From contig JAGAXG010000002.1 of the NCBI GenBank assembly GCA_017941035.1, forward strand, positions 1 through 64,000: a DNA stretch of 64,000 nt. Reading direction: 5' to 3'. The notes below the pieces were generated by a model that saw only the letters and a list, made by a program, of their open reading frames with translations, searched no databases and was not told the origin of the DNA. The translations under genes and the position numbers were made by a program. This stretch comes from a bacterium. Lineage in GTDB: Bacteria; Cyanobacteriota; Vampirovibrionia; Gastranaerophilales; Gastranaerophilaceae. Positions 52,409 to 60,345 of this stretch are shown here, piece after piece (position 1 is the first letter of the stretch; each line of letters opens with the position of its first letter).

Positions 52409-53949
52409 TTTTTTCTATTATTAGGGGTTGAATTGGGTTCAACCCCTTTTATAATGCCATTTTCCAGAGTTCGATTGTTGGCAAAATTATGTACCAAATT
52501 GTACTGATTTTCTGCTATTGTTTGGAAAATCGGTTTAAGTTTTACGTTAAAATTCTTATCTTTGTATGTGATTTCATCTGATATAATTTCAAGAATTTTT
52601 CTTTTTTGTTTAATATTTCCTTTTGAAAAATATTCATAGGCATTGTCCGTAAACCCAAGCAGGATGTCGGCTTTCTCGTAAAATTCTTTATCAAGTTTGT
52701 CAATTTCATCTAACTGAATTTTGAGCTTATCTTTTTCAGTTTGCCATTTATCATTTTGACTTTTCCAAAAATCATGAGTTATATTACCGTCCAGTTTGAG
52801 GGTAAATGCTTCTTCAATTCTGTTTTCTAAAACTTGTATTTGTTTGATAATACTTGCTTTAACATCTTTTGAATAGCCGTTTTTCTTTTCGTGTACTATT
52901 TTTAATTCATTTGAAATTTTTTCTTTAATCTCTTGCGGTATTATTATGAGTTTCAAAATTTCTGATATTGATTTGTCAATTTTTACTTCATTGATATAAT
53001 CTCTTTTGCAGTTACCGCCTTTATTACCTGTGCAATGATAGTAAATGTATTTTCCTTTTTTAAGTTCAGCAGTCAATAAACAACCACAGTAACCACATCT
53101 AATTAAGCCAGTATATGCAAAATCATAGTTTTGTTTTCTTGTTTTATTCGGGTCAATTAGCCTGTCTTGTACTCTGTAAAATAACTCTTTGCTGATAATC
53201 GGTGTATGTTTTGCATTCTCATAGATTTTATCTTCAAACTTGAAAACTCCTGTATAAAATATGTTTTTAAGCATTTTTTCAACAGATGTTTTTGGAATTC
53301 TTTTTCCTGCTTTACTTCTTAATCCATCTTGATATAGTTTTTCTGTAAGACTTCTCAATGAATACATACCGCTATCATATAGATTAAAAGCTTGTTTTAC
53401 ATAAAAAGCGTAGTTTTCATCAATTACTGTAGTTTTTGAGCCATCTTCCTTTGATATATTTTTGTAGCCAATAGGTGCTTTATGAGGATATTCGCCTTGT
53501 TCTGCTTTTTGTCTTAATCCTGCAAGAGTTCTAACACCTATAACTTTTCTTTCGTATTCAGCAAAACTCATACCAATATTACGCATTAAATCGCCCTCTA
53601 TGGTATTAACATTAGCCTCTGTTGCTGATAATAACTTAATTCCTTTACGTTCAAATAATGGTCTTAATGCTCCATGATAATCTTCATTATTTCTTGAAAT
53701 TCGGTCTAATCGCCAAATAATAACGGCTTTAACATCATTTTTCTTTTTACCACAATAAGCCATTAAATCTTGTATTTCGGGTCTATCAAGATTTTTAGCA
53801 GACTTACCTTCATCAACAAAAGTTTTAATGACATAATAACCATTCCTTTGAGCAAATTCTTCACATTGTCGTTTTTGATTTTCTATACTAAAGCCATGTT
53901 TAGCTTGTTCTTCTGATGATACTCTTGCGTATATTACTGCTTTTTCCAT
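52348..53949 (-). CDS. Large serine recombinase (site-specific integrase)
   Basis: The 533-residue protein has the resolvase catalytic domain (about 1-150): AVIYARVSSEEQAKHGFSIE with the nucleophile at S11, and VKAVIIWRLDRISRN (about 74-88). The recombinase domain (about 155-260) holds the segment APIGYKN, a zinc ribbon follows (IRCGYCGCLLTAELKKGKYI, then HCTGNKGGNCKRDY, about 290-325), and then a coiled coil (about 345-430). The last 19 codons, GWTRTSNPSINSRMLRH at the end, are antisense to tRNA-Asn, and the preceding codons overlap the tRNA's terminator. AGGAG precedes the ATG. It would integrate and excise the element. Confidence 0.93.
   Translation of the reverse strand: MEKAVIYARVSSEEQAKHGFSIENQKRQCEEFAQRNGYYVIKTFVDEGKSAKNLDRPEIQDLMAYCGKKKNDVKAVIIWRLDRISRNNEDYHGALRPLFERKGIKLLSATEANVNTIEGDLMRNIGMSFAEYERKVIGVRTLAGLRQKAEQGEYPHKAPIGYKNISKEDGSKTTVIDENYAFYVKQAFNLYDSGMYSLRSLTEKLYQDGLRSKAGKRIPKTSVEKMLKNIFYTGVFKFEDKIYENAKHTPIISKELFYRVQDRLIDPNKTRKQNYDFAYTGLIRCGYCGCLLTAELKKGKYIYYHCTGNKGGNCKRDYINEVKIDKSISEILKLIIIPQEIKEKISNELKIVHEKKNGYSKDVKASIIKQIQVLENRIEEAFTLKLDGNITHDFWKSQNDKWQTEKDKLKIQLDEIDKLDKEFYEKADILLGFTDNAYEYFSKGNIKQKRKILEIISDEITYKDKNFNVKLKPIFQTIAENQYNLVHNFANNRTLENGIIKGVEPNSTPNNRKNSPGWTRTSNPSINSRMLRH
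52423..52450 (+). terminator. Terminator after tRNA-Asn
   Basis: AGGGGTTGAA pairs with TTCAACCCCT across a five-base loop, followed by TTT. It ends the tRNA transcript and lies inside the 3' coding part of the recombinase on the other strand. Confidence 0.8.
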
Positions 53950-53988
53950 ACTTTTTGGACTCCTAGTCTTATTCTATACTACTCAAAA

Positions 53989-54144
53989 TCAGCTTGCAAA
54001 ATCTTCATGAAGTTTTGTATCGTCATAGATTTCTTTAAGTGTGCTGACATAATCAACAAGCAACTCAAAGTCTCTCTCAGGAGTACTTTGAGAGGCATTA
54101 TCAAGTATATTTATTGTTATATCATCGACTTTGAGCTGTATCAT
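53989..54144 (-). CDS. Small acidic hypothetical protein of the mobile element
   Basis: A 51-residue frame begins MIQLKVDDITINILDNASQS, then TPERDFELLVDYVSTLKEIY and ends TKLHEDFAS. It lies between the recombinase and the helicase on the same strand. No ribosome site is visible, so the support is the protein-like composition and position only. It could be a small element regulator or a recombination accessory protein, but this is not shown. Confidence 0.4.
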   Translation of the reverse strand: MIQLKVDDITINILDNASQSTPERDFELLVDYVSTLKEIYDDTKLHEDFAS

Positions 54145-54200
54145 TTTTTATAATTTCATATAAAGTTTTTTAATTACAAAATTACAAGCACGCCAAAGCC

Positions 54201-54233
54201 ACCCCAAAGATAACACAGGGTTATCTTTGAGGT
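54201..54233. terminator. Hairpin after the helicase gene
   Basis: CACCTCAAAGATAAC pairs closely with GTTATCTTTGGGGTG (minus-strand reading) across a five-base loop just downstream of the helicase stop. A long stem without an immediate T-run; it probably ends the replication operon. Confidence 0.55.
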
Positions 54234-54248
54234 GTAATAACGTGCAAG

Positions 54249-56168
54249 TTACATATTATTACCTTTCGTTAAATCTTCAGCAGACATAGTGCTTAGAGAG
54301 GAATTACAAGAAACACTTGTTAATTCTTCAATGTCTGTAATATTTATCGAAACAGAATTTTTTTGTGATTTTTCTAACCCTAAACGGACTGTAACACCGC
54401 CTTTGGGTGTTCTATTGCGTTCATCATGTTCAAGATAGCTTGTAAACGACTTTTCATCAATTTGTTTACTTTTATCAAATCTGAAATAGTTGTTTATTTT
54501 AGCTATTAAAGTTGCTTTGTGAAATCTTAAATGATATTCGCCATTATCAGTTGGCCCAACAACTTTAAAATCAATATCTTTTAATGCTTCATTTGAGTTA
54601 TAAAGCACTATCAATTCTTGAATAAGTTTATCAACAGGAGTTTCAATATTTTCATATTTTTCGACTTGTTCCTGTGCGTATTTAATAACTTTTTCTTCCA
54701 AGTTCTCAAATTCAACACCGCTAATATATGACAGCATTTGGGCACCTGTATATGCGTATGCAATATTGCTGATAACTCGTTTTTGAGTATCTTTGACATT
54801 GTTTTTAAGAACTTCAAAATTCCGCTCATACATAGCCAAAATGCTTTCCTTTGTGTATTTCAAAAATTCAGGCAATATCAATGATAATTCTTTCAAATTG
54901 TTTTGATTTGTATTATCAAATTCGTGATATTTGAATTTATCTGCGTCAAAGTTATTGCCGAATATTTCAACTACATTCAATCTGTTTATAAGTTCTCTTA
55001 AATCAGGCAGAGTTTCATTTGTTGAGTATGCTAAAGGACTACAAGTGTGAATATACTCTACACCTCTGCCATAAGGTAACATTTTTGTTCTAGGTATGCC
55101 CTTATACATACCTTTTACTAATGTTATAAAGTTGCTTGATTTAAGTGTTTCAGCCTTAACATCATCAATACATACATTTAAGCAATTATACTTTGAGCAA
55201 AAAAATTCATTACTTTTTGCAGTAGAACCGCCTGATGTTAAAGCTTCTTTTGTAAGGCCAAATATTGCTAAACCTACAACTACAAGCGTTGATTTACCTG
55301 ACCCTGAACTACCATATAGAATCAATGTCGGTGCACCAAATCTTTTGATAAAATCATCATAGAAAATTGCCATAACCATATTGCCTAATACCATTAAAGG
55401 TAAGACAACATTGTTTGACCAAGACTCTTTAATATTTAGCATTAAATCTTTTGCAATTTCTGTTCCTGTTTTTTCGCTTTTTGTAAGTTTTGGCAGATAA
55501 TTTGTAGATTCAACAATTTTAACGTAAGTATTTTCGCCTGTTTTAATATAGCCGTCTTTGTCCGCCCAAATAATTTCGTTTGGTCTAACTAAAGCATTTT
55601 CATAAAGAATATTGCCGTCAGGTGTTCTTCCTGCATTTGTATATAAAGTAACTGTTGAAGCTACTTTTGGCGATATAAATTCCGATATAAAAGCCTTAAA
55701 TACTGCTTCATTAGCATATATCGAAAAATCATTGTAAGATTCATTTAATGCCGTTTGAAATTGCTTATTATCAGATTTTGAATTATTTGAAATTTCAACA
55801 TCTTTTTCAATTTTTCCGCTAGCATTTTTCAATGTCGCAAGATAATATTTCATTGGTTTTTTACCGCTTTTATCATTAAAAATGTGCGTACATTCTTTAA
55901 CTTCAATAGGTACAAAGTTTGCCATTAGTTCTATTTTCAGCTTTTTAGCTTGTTTAGTTATCAAATAAATTTTGTTCCAAGCAACATGTAAGAATCTGTT
56001 ATGACTTGGCAAACTGTATTCTTCTCTTTTGTAAGTTATTGATACTGTTGATATAGGATTTAATTCCTTTAGTATCTTTTCATTTGCCGTAAAAATATCT
56101 TCTATCGTTTTTAAACCATGTTCTAATGGTTGATGTACAACCTTTTCTTTATCGTCTGAATTTCCCAT
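54249..56168 (-). CDS. Replicative helicase-like ATPase (DUF927/P4-type)
   Basis: The 639-residue protein has an N-terminal region (about 1-240) and a P-loop ATPase domain (about 255-480) with Walker A LILYGSSGSGKSTL and Walker B LNVCIDDVKAE. The later segment SPLAYSTNETLPDLRELINR and the sensor-type NRLNVVEIFGNNF are also in place. A C-terminal winged-helix-like tail follows. It resembles DUF927 or phage-P4-type helicases used by small replicons. I chose the ATG at 56168 with GGAG upstream; the start overlaps the prim-pol stop by one base, so the pair is coupled. Confidence 0.8.
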   Translation of the reverse strand: MGNSDDKEKVVHQPLEHGLKTIEDIFTANEKILKELNPISTVSITYKREEYSLPSHNRFLHVAWNKIYLITKQAKKLKIELMANFVPIEVKECTHIFNDKSGKKPMKYYLATLKNASGKIEKDVEISNNSKSDNKQFQTALNESYNDFSIYANEAVFKAFISEFISPKVASTVTLYTNAGRTPDGNILYENALVRPNEIIWADKDGYIKTGENTYVKIVESTNYLPKLTKSEKTGTEIAKDLMLNIKESWSNNVVLPLMVLGNMVMAIFYDDFIKRFGAPTLILYGSSGSGKSTLVVVGLAIFGLTKEALTSGGSTAKSNEFFCSKYNCLNVCIDDVKAETLKSSNFITLVKGMYKGIPRTKMLPYGRGVEYIHTCSPLAYSTNETLPDLRELINRLNVVEIFGNNFDADKFKYHEFDNTNQNNLKELSLILPEFLKYTKESILAMYERNFEVLKNNVKDTQKRVISNIAYAYTGAQMLSYISGVEFENLEEKVIKYAQEQVEKYENIETPVDKLIQELIVLYNSNEALKDIDFKVVGPTDNGEYHLRFHKATLIAKINNYFRFDKSKQIDEKSFTSYLEHDERNRTPKGGVTVRLGLEKSQKNSVSINITDIEELTSVSCNSSLSTMSAEDLTKGNNM

Positions 56169-57046
56169 TATTTTATCTCCTCTTTTTTTACAGCAGAAAT
56201 GCACCCTTTACATACATCTTCAAAAGAACTTGAAATATGTTTACAAGTGTGTGGTCTGCCAAATTTTCTAGCTTCATTTATCATTTTTTGTGTTTCAGAA
56301 TAACTGTATTTCAAATACGGCTCTGATAATTCGTGTATCAAATCATCAGAATCCTCTATTTGAGCCAAAATAGTAACCATTGAAAACCATTCATTGTAAG
56401 ACAATTCTTCCGCATCATCCCTGCAATGTCTCAAAAAAGCACAGTTATCAAACAATTTTTCAAGGTTTATGTCGGAATATGTTCGCTTTGGCAATTTACT
56501 ATAATCAACTTTTTCTGAATTAGTTAGAGTATTAGTATCTTTATTAAGATAATCAATCCAAGTTTGCGGTAATTCTGCAATTGTTACATTCCCGTTTTCA
56601 TCAATACCATTTATTATTTCGTATTGATTACCGTTAATTTTTGATGGTGCAATAACAACGTATGCATTGTATCTTACATCAATAAAATCGCCTATTTTTG
56701 CAATTGGTTTTGTGATACCTTTCGCACTAAATATCATGTGTGTACCTTTACCAGTTGCTGTTCTTTGTGTAAGTGTATTTGTTGGCAATTCTCCCAACTT
56801 GAACTCTAAGTCAATTAAAGCTTCTTCAGGTATAGCATCTTCAACATGATAATCTAAATCAAATACTATTAAATTTGATTTTGCACAAGCAAGACCTACG
56901 TTATATCCTTTGTTAATGAATTCCATAACATCTTGTCCTGTTTTAGCATCATGAAAACCATGTTCTGTTGCTGGTCTTTTATCATTTGGTTTACATGGAA
57001 ATATCGCGAATTGCTTCCATAGTTCCGTTAAATTATGTTGTCTCAT
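56168..57046 (-). CDS. Bifunctional primase-polymerase (prim-pol, AEP family)
   Basis: The 292-residue protein has the archaeo-eukaryotic primase motifs: LIVFDLDYH (about 54-62, motif I), GKGTHMIF (about 96-103, motif II) and FIDVRYNAYVVIAPS (about 118-132, motif III). The C-terminal domain (about 200-285) has ELSYNEWFSMVTILAQ and cysteines in HTCKHISSSFEDVCKGC, as in PriCT-type tails. It would prime and partly synthesise DNA for the element's own replication, together with the downstream helicase. AAAGGAG precedes the ATG. Confidence 0.87.
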   Translation of the reverse strand: MRQHNLTELWKQFAIFPCKPNDKRPATEHGFHDAKTGQDVMEFINKGYNVGLACAKSNLIVFDLDYHVEDAIPEEALIDLEFKLGELPTNTLTQRTATGKGTHMIFSAKGITKPIAKIGDFIDVRYNAYVVIAPSKINGNQYEIINGIDENGNVTIAELPQTWIDYLNKDTNTLTNSEKVDYSKLPKRTYSDINLEKLFDNCAFLRHCRDDAEELSYNEWFSMVTILAQIEDSDDLIHELSEPYLKYSYSETQKMINEARKFGRPHTCKHISSSFEDVCKGCISAVKKEEIK

Positions 57047-57123
57047 TTTATGTCTCCTTTATTTTTTTTGTATGCCAAGCTAGCCTTGTAGGACTAAATC
57101 CCACAAGGCTTTGGCTTGACAGT

Positions 57124-57573
57124 TTAATCTGCTATCGTATTATCTACTTCAATATGGCATCTTGCATTACAAGTCATACATTTTGGAAAATCTTCTACAA
57201 TATCCCAAGCATTTTCAATCCAATTTTTGCTTAAAAAACATTCTTCAGTTGCTTTAAGATAATCCTCTTTGTAATAACCAAGAGTTTTAAGAATATTGGC
57301 AATGTTTATTAATGTTTCATAAGATACGTCATCACAATCTAGTCTGTCTAAAATAGGACAGTAATTTTTAAGCCTTTCAATTTCGTTAAACTTAGTACTG
57401 TCTTTTATATCTGATACCATATCATATTTTTCTAGACTAATAGTTTGCTTAGTTACCGCACCGAATTTTCTCAATGCATTTTTTACTGGACAATTTCTAT
57501 AAGTAAGGAAATCTTCAATATTATCAATATCGGTCCGCGATATTGTGTTTTCTTTGCAGTTGTCGTAGCACAT
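57124..57573 (-). CDS. Hypothetical protein of the mobile element
   Basis: I do not recognise this 149-residue protein. It is acidic and cysteine-containing, starting MCYDNCKENTISRTDID and ending with CMTCNARCHIEVD, so it may bind a metal. A helical middle (CDDVSYETLINIANILKTLG) is seen. A strong AAAGGAG site precedes the ATG. It is upstream of the prim-pol gene on the same strand and could belong to the replication operon. Confidence 0.55.
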   Translation of the reverse strand: MCYDNCKENTISRTDIDNIEDFLTYRNCPVKNALRKFGAVTKQTISLEKYDMVSDIKDSTKFNEIERLKNYCPILDRLDCDDVSYETLINIANILKTLGYYKEDYLKATEECFLSKNWIENAWDIVEDFPKCMTCNARCHIEVDNTIAD

Positions 57574-57976
57574 AAATTTCTCCTTTCTTTTGCTACATTT
57601 TGAATAATTTTGTTTTGTAACATTTGGGAGAAACAGAGCTTGATTTAATTTCTTATATGACTTAAAATAAATTTGAAGATTTTTATAAGTCGGGAGCTCT
57701 GTTCTCGGCTTTTTTATTTTGGTTTCATGGTGTACCTCCTTTTTTAAACAATTTTGTATTTCTAATTTGATTATAATAAAAAGCCTTTAAAATGTATATA
57801 GGGTTTGGCTTTTAGCGATATATTTTCAAAATTTAAGCGACAAGAATAAGTGTAAATTTGCAGGTTTTGTTACTAATGTATAAACAACTAATCAAAATAC
57901 TAAATGCAGTAGTAATAGGATTTTTAATCTTTAACATGATAAAAATTAGCGACAGAAAATTCACATTAATAAATGT
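57574..57976. other. Gene-free leader region with minimal ORF and hairpin
   Basis: These 403 bases hold no clear gene. On the minus strand AAAGGAGG is followed by a four-codon frame, ATG AAA CCA AAA TAA (57714-57728), and then by an inverted repeat AACAGAGCT (57632-57640) / AGCTCTGTT (57695-57703). A plus-strand frame from 57876 (MYKQLIKILNAVVIGFLIFN) has no ribosome site and is not accepted. The layout suggests a transcribed leader of the element's replication operon. Confidence 0.5.
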
Positions 57977-58537
57977 TTACTTTTGTACAGAAACTCTTTG
58001 TTTTTTCATAAAATCTGGAATTTGAACATAACTATAATGATTTATATAAGTGTAGTCGCAATGCTTATTATCATATTCTGCTATCATTGCAAATTCATCT
58101 TCATATTTAATGTCAGCGTTATTTTCATAATACTTTTTTAGTTCTAGCTTCAAATCATAGATACTTTTAACTATATCCCTTGAATCCTTTTCAACAGTTT
58201 TAGCTTCTTTTTTCCTGCGGAATATAATTTTGTTGTATTCTAAACTACTGATGTCACCAAATGTTAGTAAAGCATATAATGTCATAAACATTTTTGGAGA
58301 AAGTGTAATTAGCTCCTTAAATATTATGACCTGCAATTCAGCTTTATGCATTTTTTTGCAACATTTATACAAAATTTCTATATCTTCACAATTTACAGGC
58401 AAATTTTTTGGAGTTCTTATTATAATAGTGTGTTCCATTTCTTTGATTTTTTTATTGTGTATTTGCCAAATTTTGTTTAAATTGCCTTTTATAGTGATAT
58501 AACAATATTTATTTTTCTCTTCAGAATTTTTATCCAT
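57977..58537 (-). CDS. Hypothetical protein of the mobile element
   Basis: I do not recognise this 186-residue protein. The N-terminus reads like a small alpha-beta domain (YCYITIKGNLNKIWQIHNKK, then TIIIRTPKNLPVNCEDIEIL and LQVIIFKELITLSPKMFMTL). A K/E-rich helix (about 115-140) and a tyrosine-rich end (CDYTYINHYSYVQIP) follow. The gene lacks a ribosome site and has a TAGAAT box six bases before the ATG, the same rule as in core genes. Confidence 0.55.
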   Translation of the reverse strand: MDKNSEEKNKYCYITIKGNLNKIWQIHNKKIKEMEHTIIIRTPKNLPVNCEDIEILYKCCKKMHKAELQVIIFKELITLSPKMFMTLYALLTFGDISSLEYNKIIFRRKKEAKTVEKDSRDIVKSIYDLKLELKKYYENNADIKYEDEFAMIAEYDNKHCDYTYINHYSYVQIPDFMKKQRVSVQK

Positions 58538-58802
58538 GTGATAATTCTACACTAAACATGCAGGTAATAACTTTTAACCCTGCATTATCTTTTGAAACTT
58601 GATACTCAAAAAACAATTCAAAGACAGTATTAAAACTGTATCAATGTGTGGTTAATAGTATTGTACAACTAATTACAAAGTTTACACTACCTCTGCAAAT
58701 AGAAAACACACGATAAATCAGAATAAACTTTATACTGTATTTATAAGGATTTATATTTAAAATTAATTTTCGTTTCTCTATGAATCTATGAATAATCTCA
58801 GG
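58538..58802. other. Intergenic region with leaderless promoter and hairpin
   Basis: TAGAAT (minus strand, 58544-58549) is the start signal of the gene at 58537. Next to it ATGCAGG (58558-58564) pairs with CCTGCAT (58579-58585), a possible operator or a terminator for the upstream gene. No gene is supported. Confidence 0.5.
58544..58549 (-). promoter_or_regulatory. Leaderless-type -10 box (TAGAAT)
   Basis: TAGAAT on the minus strand is followed by six bases and the ATG at 58537. It shows that mobile-element genes use the same layout. Confidence 0.5.
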
Positions 58803-60008
58803 TTATACCTCTTTAATATATTCATTAACTGATTTTTCAAGATTAGGAATTATGTCTGATTCTTCTATCTTTTGAATAATATCAGCAACAATTTCTTCGT
58901 TAGATTTACGAGTTATTTCGATATAATCATCGCTATTAAACAGTCTTAAACTTGCAATATGAACATAATCTGCATCATATTTTTTTGTTCGACAAGTTAA
59001 ATTGTTAGCTATACATTCACACAGCTTTGTCTTTTTCTGTTGATTTTCAGGCAGAATTTTTGCTATAACAACATCAAAATCTAAGGAATCTTTTTTATTC
59101 ATAAATTCAAATGCCAATACTTGATTGGTTGAAATGTAACCATTTGCAAACTTTAATTCTTGAATATCCAATGATTTTGGAATACATCTAATTATTGAAT
59201 TTTGACTGTCTAATTTTATCCAACCCAATTTGTTTATAACTTCGTCAAGAATTTCTAACATTCCTTTTGGTGTTGTTTGTATATGCTCATTAATTAAATC
59301 TATAGCACGTTTATGATTTTTGTAGATTTTTAAACATATTTCTTTTATTTCATCTTCGTTCATAATATCCCTTTCAAGTATTTGCTTGTAATGTGAAATC
59401 GCCATATTGATTTCATCACTTATAACATCTGATTTCATTTCTAATAATTTATTTATAGTTTCATGTACAGATTTATAATTCACAAAAACGTACGGCTTTT
59501 CAACATTTTCTGCTTTTGGTTTTAAATAAACAAATAGTTTTTTGTAATCATTGCTTGAATATTCCGTATCAACAATTTGCCTGTATTTTTCAAGTTGGTT
59601 ATCGTGCTGAAATGAATCTACTTTATTTTCAATAAGAAAAATAAATTTGTTAGTTTCATCAATAAGCAATAAATCAATATTTTTGTATTCTCGTCGAACT
59701 TCAATATCTGACATGTTCCAACAATCAATATCAAATACTGTTGGCACTTTATACGATTTTATGTCGCTTAATTCGTTGCGATTAGCTTGAATAATGTATT
59801 TTAAGTATTCTTTTAAGAAATAATCGCCCAAACCATGCGTTTCTTTTGGGTCAAGTAACCAAGCTAAAAAGTTTGAATGTCTAATTTCTTGCCTTGACAG
59901 TTTAAGACAGTCAAAAATATTGAATTTTTCAAACATTTTTTCTAACTGCTGTAATTCTTTATTGTTGCAGATAAAGTTTTCTAAAAATTTTAAGTTATCT
60001 TCTAGCAT
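58803..60008 (-). CDS. PD-(D/E)XK nuclease-family protein
   Basis: The 401-residue protein has a nuclease-like N-terminal half (about 1-215): RHSNFLAWLLDPKETHGLG (about 42-60) is a common feature of PD-(D/E)XK_4-type proteins, and the catalytic core reads EYKNIDLLLIDETNKFIFLI followed by ENKVDS (about 108-133), giving D and ExK. The C-terminal half is probably DNA-binding or regulatory. Such single-gene nucleases are often defence genes. GAGGA precedes the ATG. It is divergent from the XRE gene and close to mcrBC. Confidence 0.8.
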   Translation of the reverse strand: MLEDNLKFLENFICNNKELQQLEKMFEKFNIFDCLKLSRQEIRHSNFLAWLLDPKETHGLGDYFLKEYLKYIIQANRNELSDIKSYKVPTVFDIDCWNMSDIEVRREYKNIDLLLIDETNKFIFLIENKVDSFQHDNQLEKYRQIVDTEYSSNDYKKLFVYLKPKAENVEKPYVFVNYKSVHETINKLLEMKSDVISDEINMAISHYKQILERDIMNEDEIKEICLKIYKNHKRAIDLINEHIQTTPKGMLEILDEVINKLGWIKLDSQNSIIRCIPKSLDIQELKFANGYISTNQVLAFEFMNKKDSLDFDVVIAKILPENQQKKTKLCECIANNLTCRTKKYDADYVHIASLRLFNSDDYIEITRKSNEEIVADIIQKIEESDIIPNLEKSVNEYIKEV

Positions 60009-60075
60009 ATATTCCTCTTTTTGCCAACATCATAGCATACTTATATGTCAGATTTAGACGTAACAAAATTCTCTA

Positions 60076-60121
60076 ACTAGACTGTAAGTCAATACTAGAC
60101 TGAGAGTATTGTACCACAATA
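60076..60121. promoter_or_regulatory. Operator region with repeats between nuclease and XRE genes
   Basis: Two direct repeats, ACTAGACTGTAAGT (60076-60089) and ACTAGACTGAGAGT (60094-60107), are 18 bases apart. The inverted repeats AATACT-N8-AGTATT (60091-60110) and ATTGT-ACC-ACAAT (60109-60121) overlap them. This looks like the binding region of the adjacent XRE regulator on its own promoter and perhaps on the divergent nuclease gene. Confidence 0.6.
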
Positions 60122-60126
60122 TTAGT

Positions 60127-60345
60127 ATGATAGAGAATGATTGTCGCAAATTCGCACAAAATGTTACAAAATATCGCGAACTCAAAGGCTACAATAAAAG
60201 CAGACTTTGTGAGCTAGTGGACTGCGACCTTTCTTATATCGGTAAAATTGAACGTGGCGAAAAATTTCCAAATCTTAAAATGATACTTAAACTTGCAGAA
60301 GCTCTTGAGATTCCTGCAAAGGACTTGTTTGATTTTGAAGAATAA
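60127..60345 (+). CDS. XRE-family transcriptional regulator
   Basis: The 72-residue protein is a single helix-turn-helix domain: CRKFAQNVTKYRELKGYNKS, then RLCELVDCDLSYIGKIERGE, then KFPNLKMILKLAEALEIPAK. The order and the YIGKIERG recognition helix are typical of Cro/C1 and of restriction-system controller proteins. The ATG at 60127 is used; an in-frame TTG at 60109 lies in the operator region. No ribosome site is seen and the box before it (CACAAT, six bases upstream) is a near match to the leaderless rule. It converges on mcrC with a 59-base overlap. Confidence 0.87.
   Translation: MIENDCRKFAQNVTKYRELKGYNKSRLCELVDCDLSYIGKIERGEKFPNLKMILKLAEALEIPAKDLFDFEE

Noticed and set aside
52224-52442. 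Open minus-strand frame starting MNPIQPLIIEKTPQAGLEPA
   Set aside because: It is antisense to tRNA-Asn and its terminator, a known type of false protein; no ribosome site is present.
57876-58019. Small plus-strand membrane-like frame MYKQLIKILNAVVIGFLIFN
   Set aside because: There is no ribosome site or leaderless box, and its second half is antisense to the gene ending at 57977.
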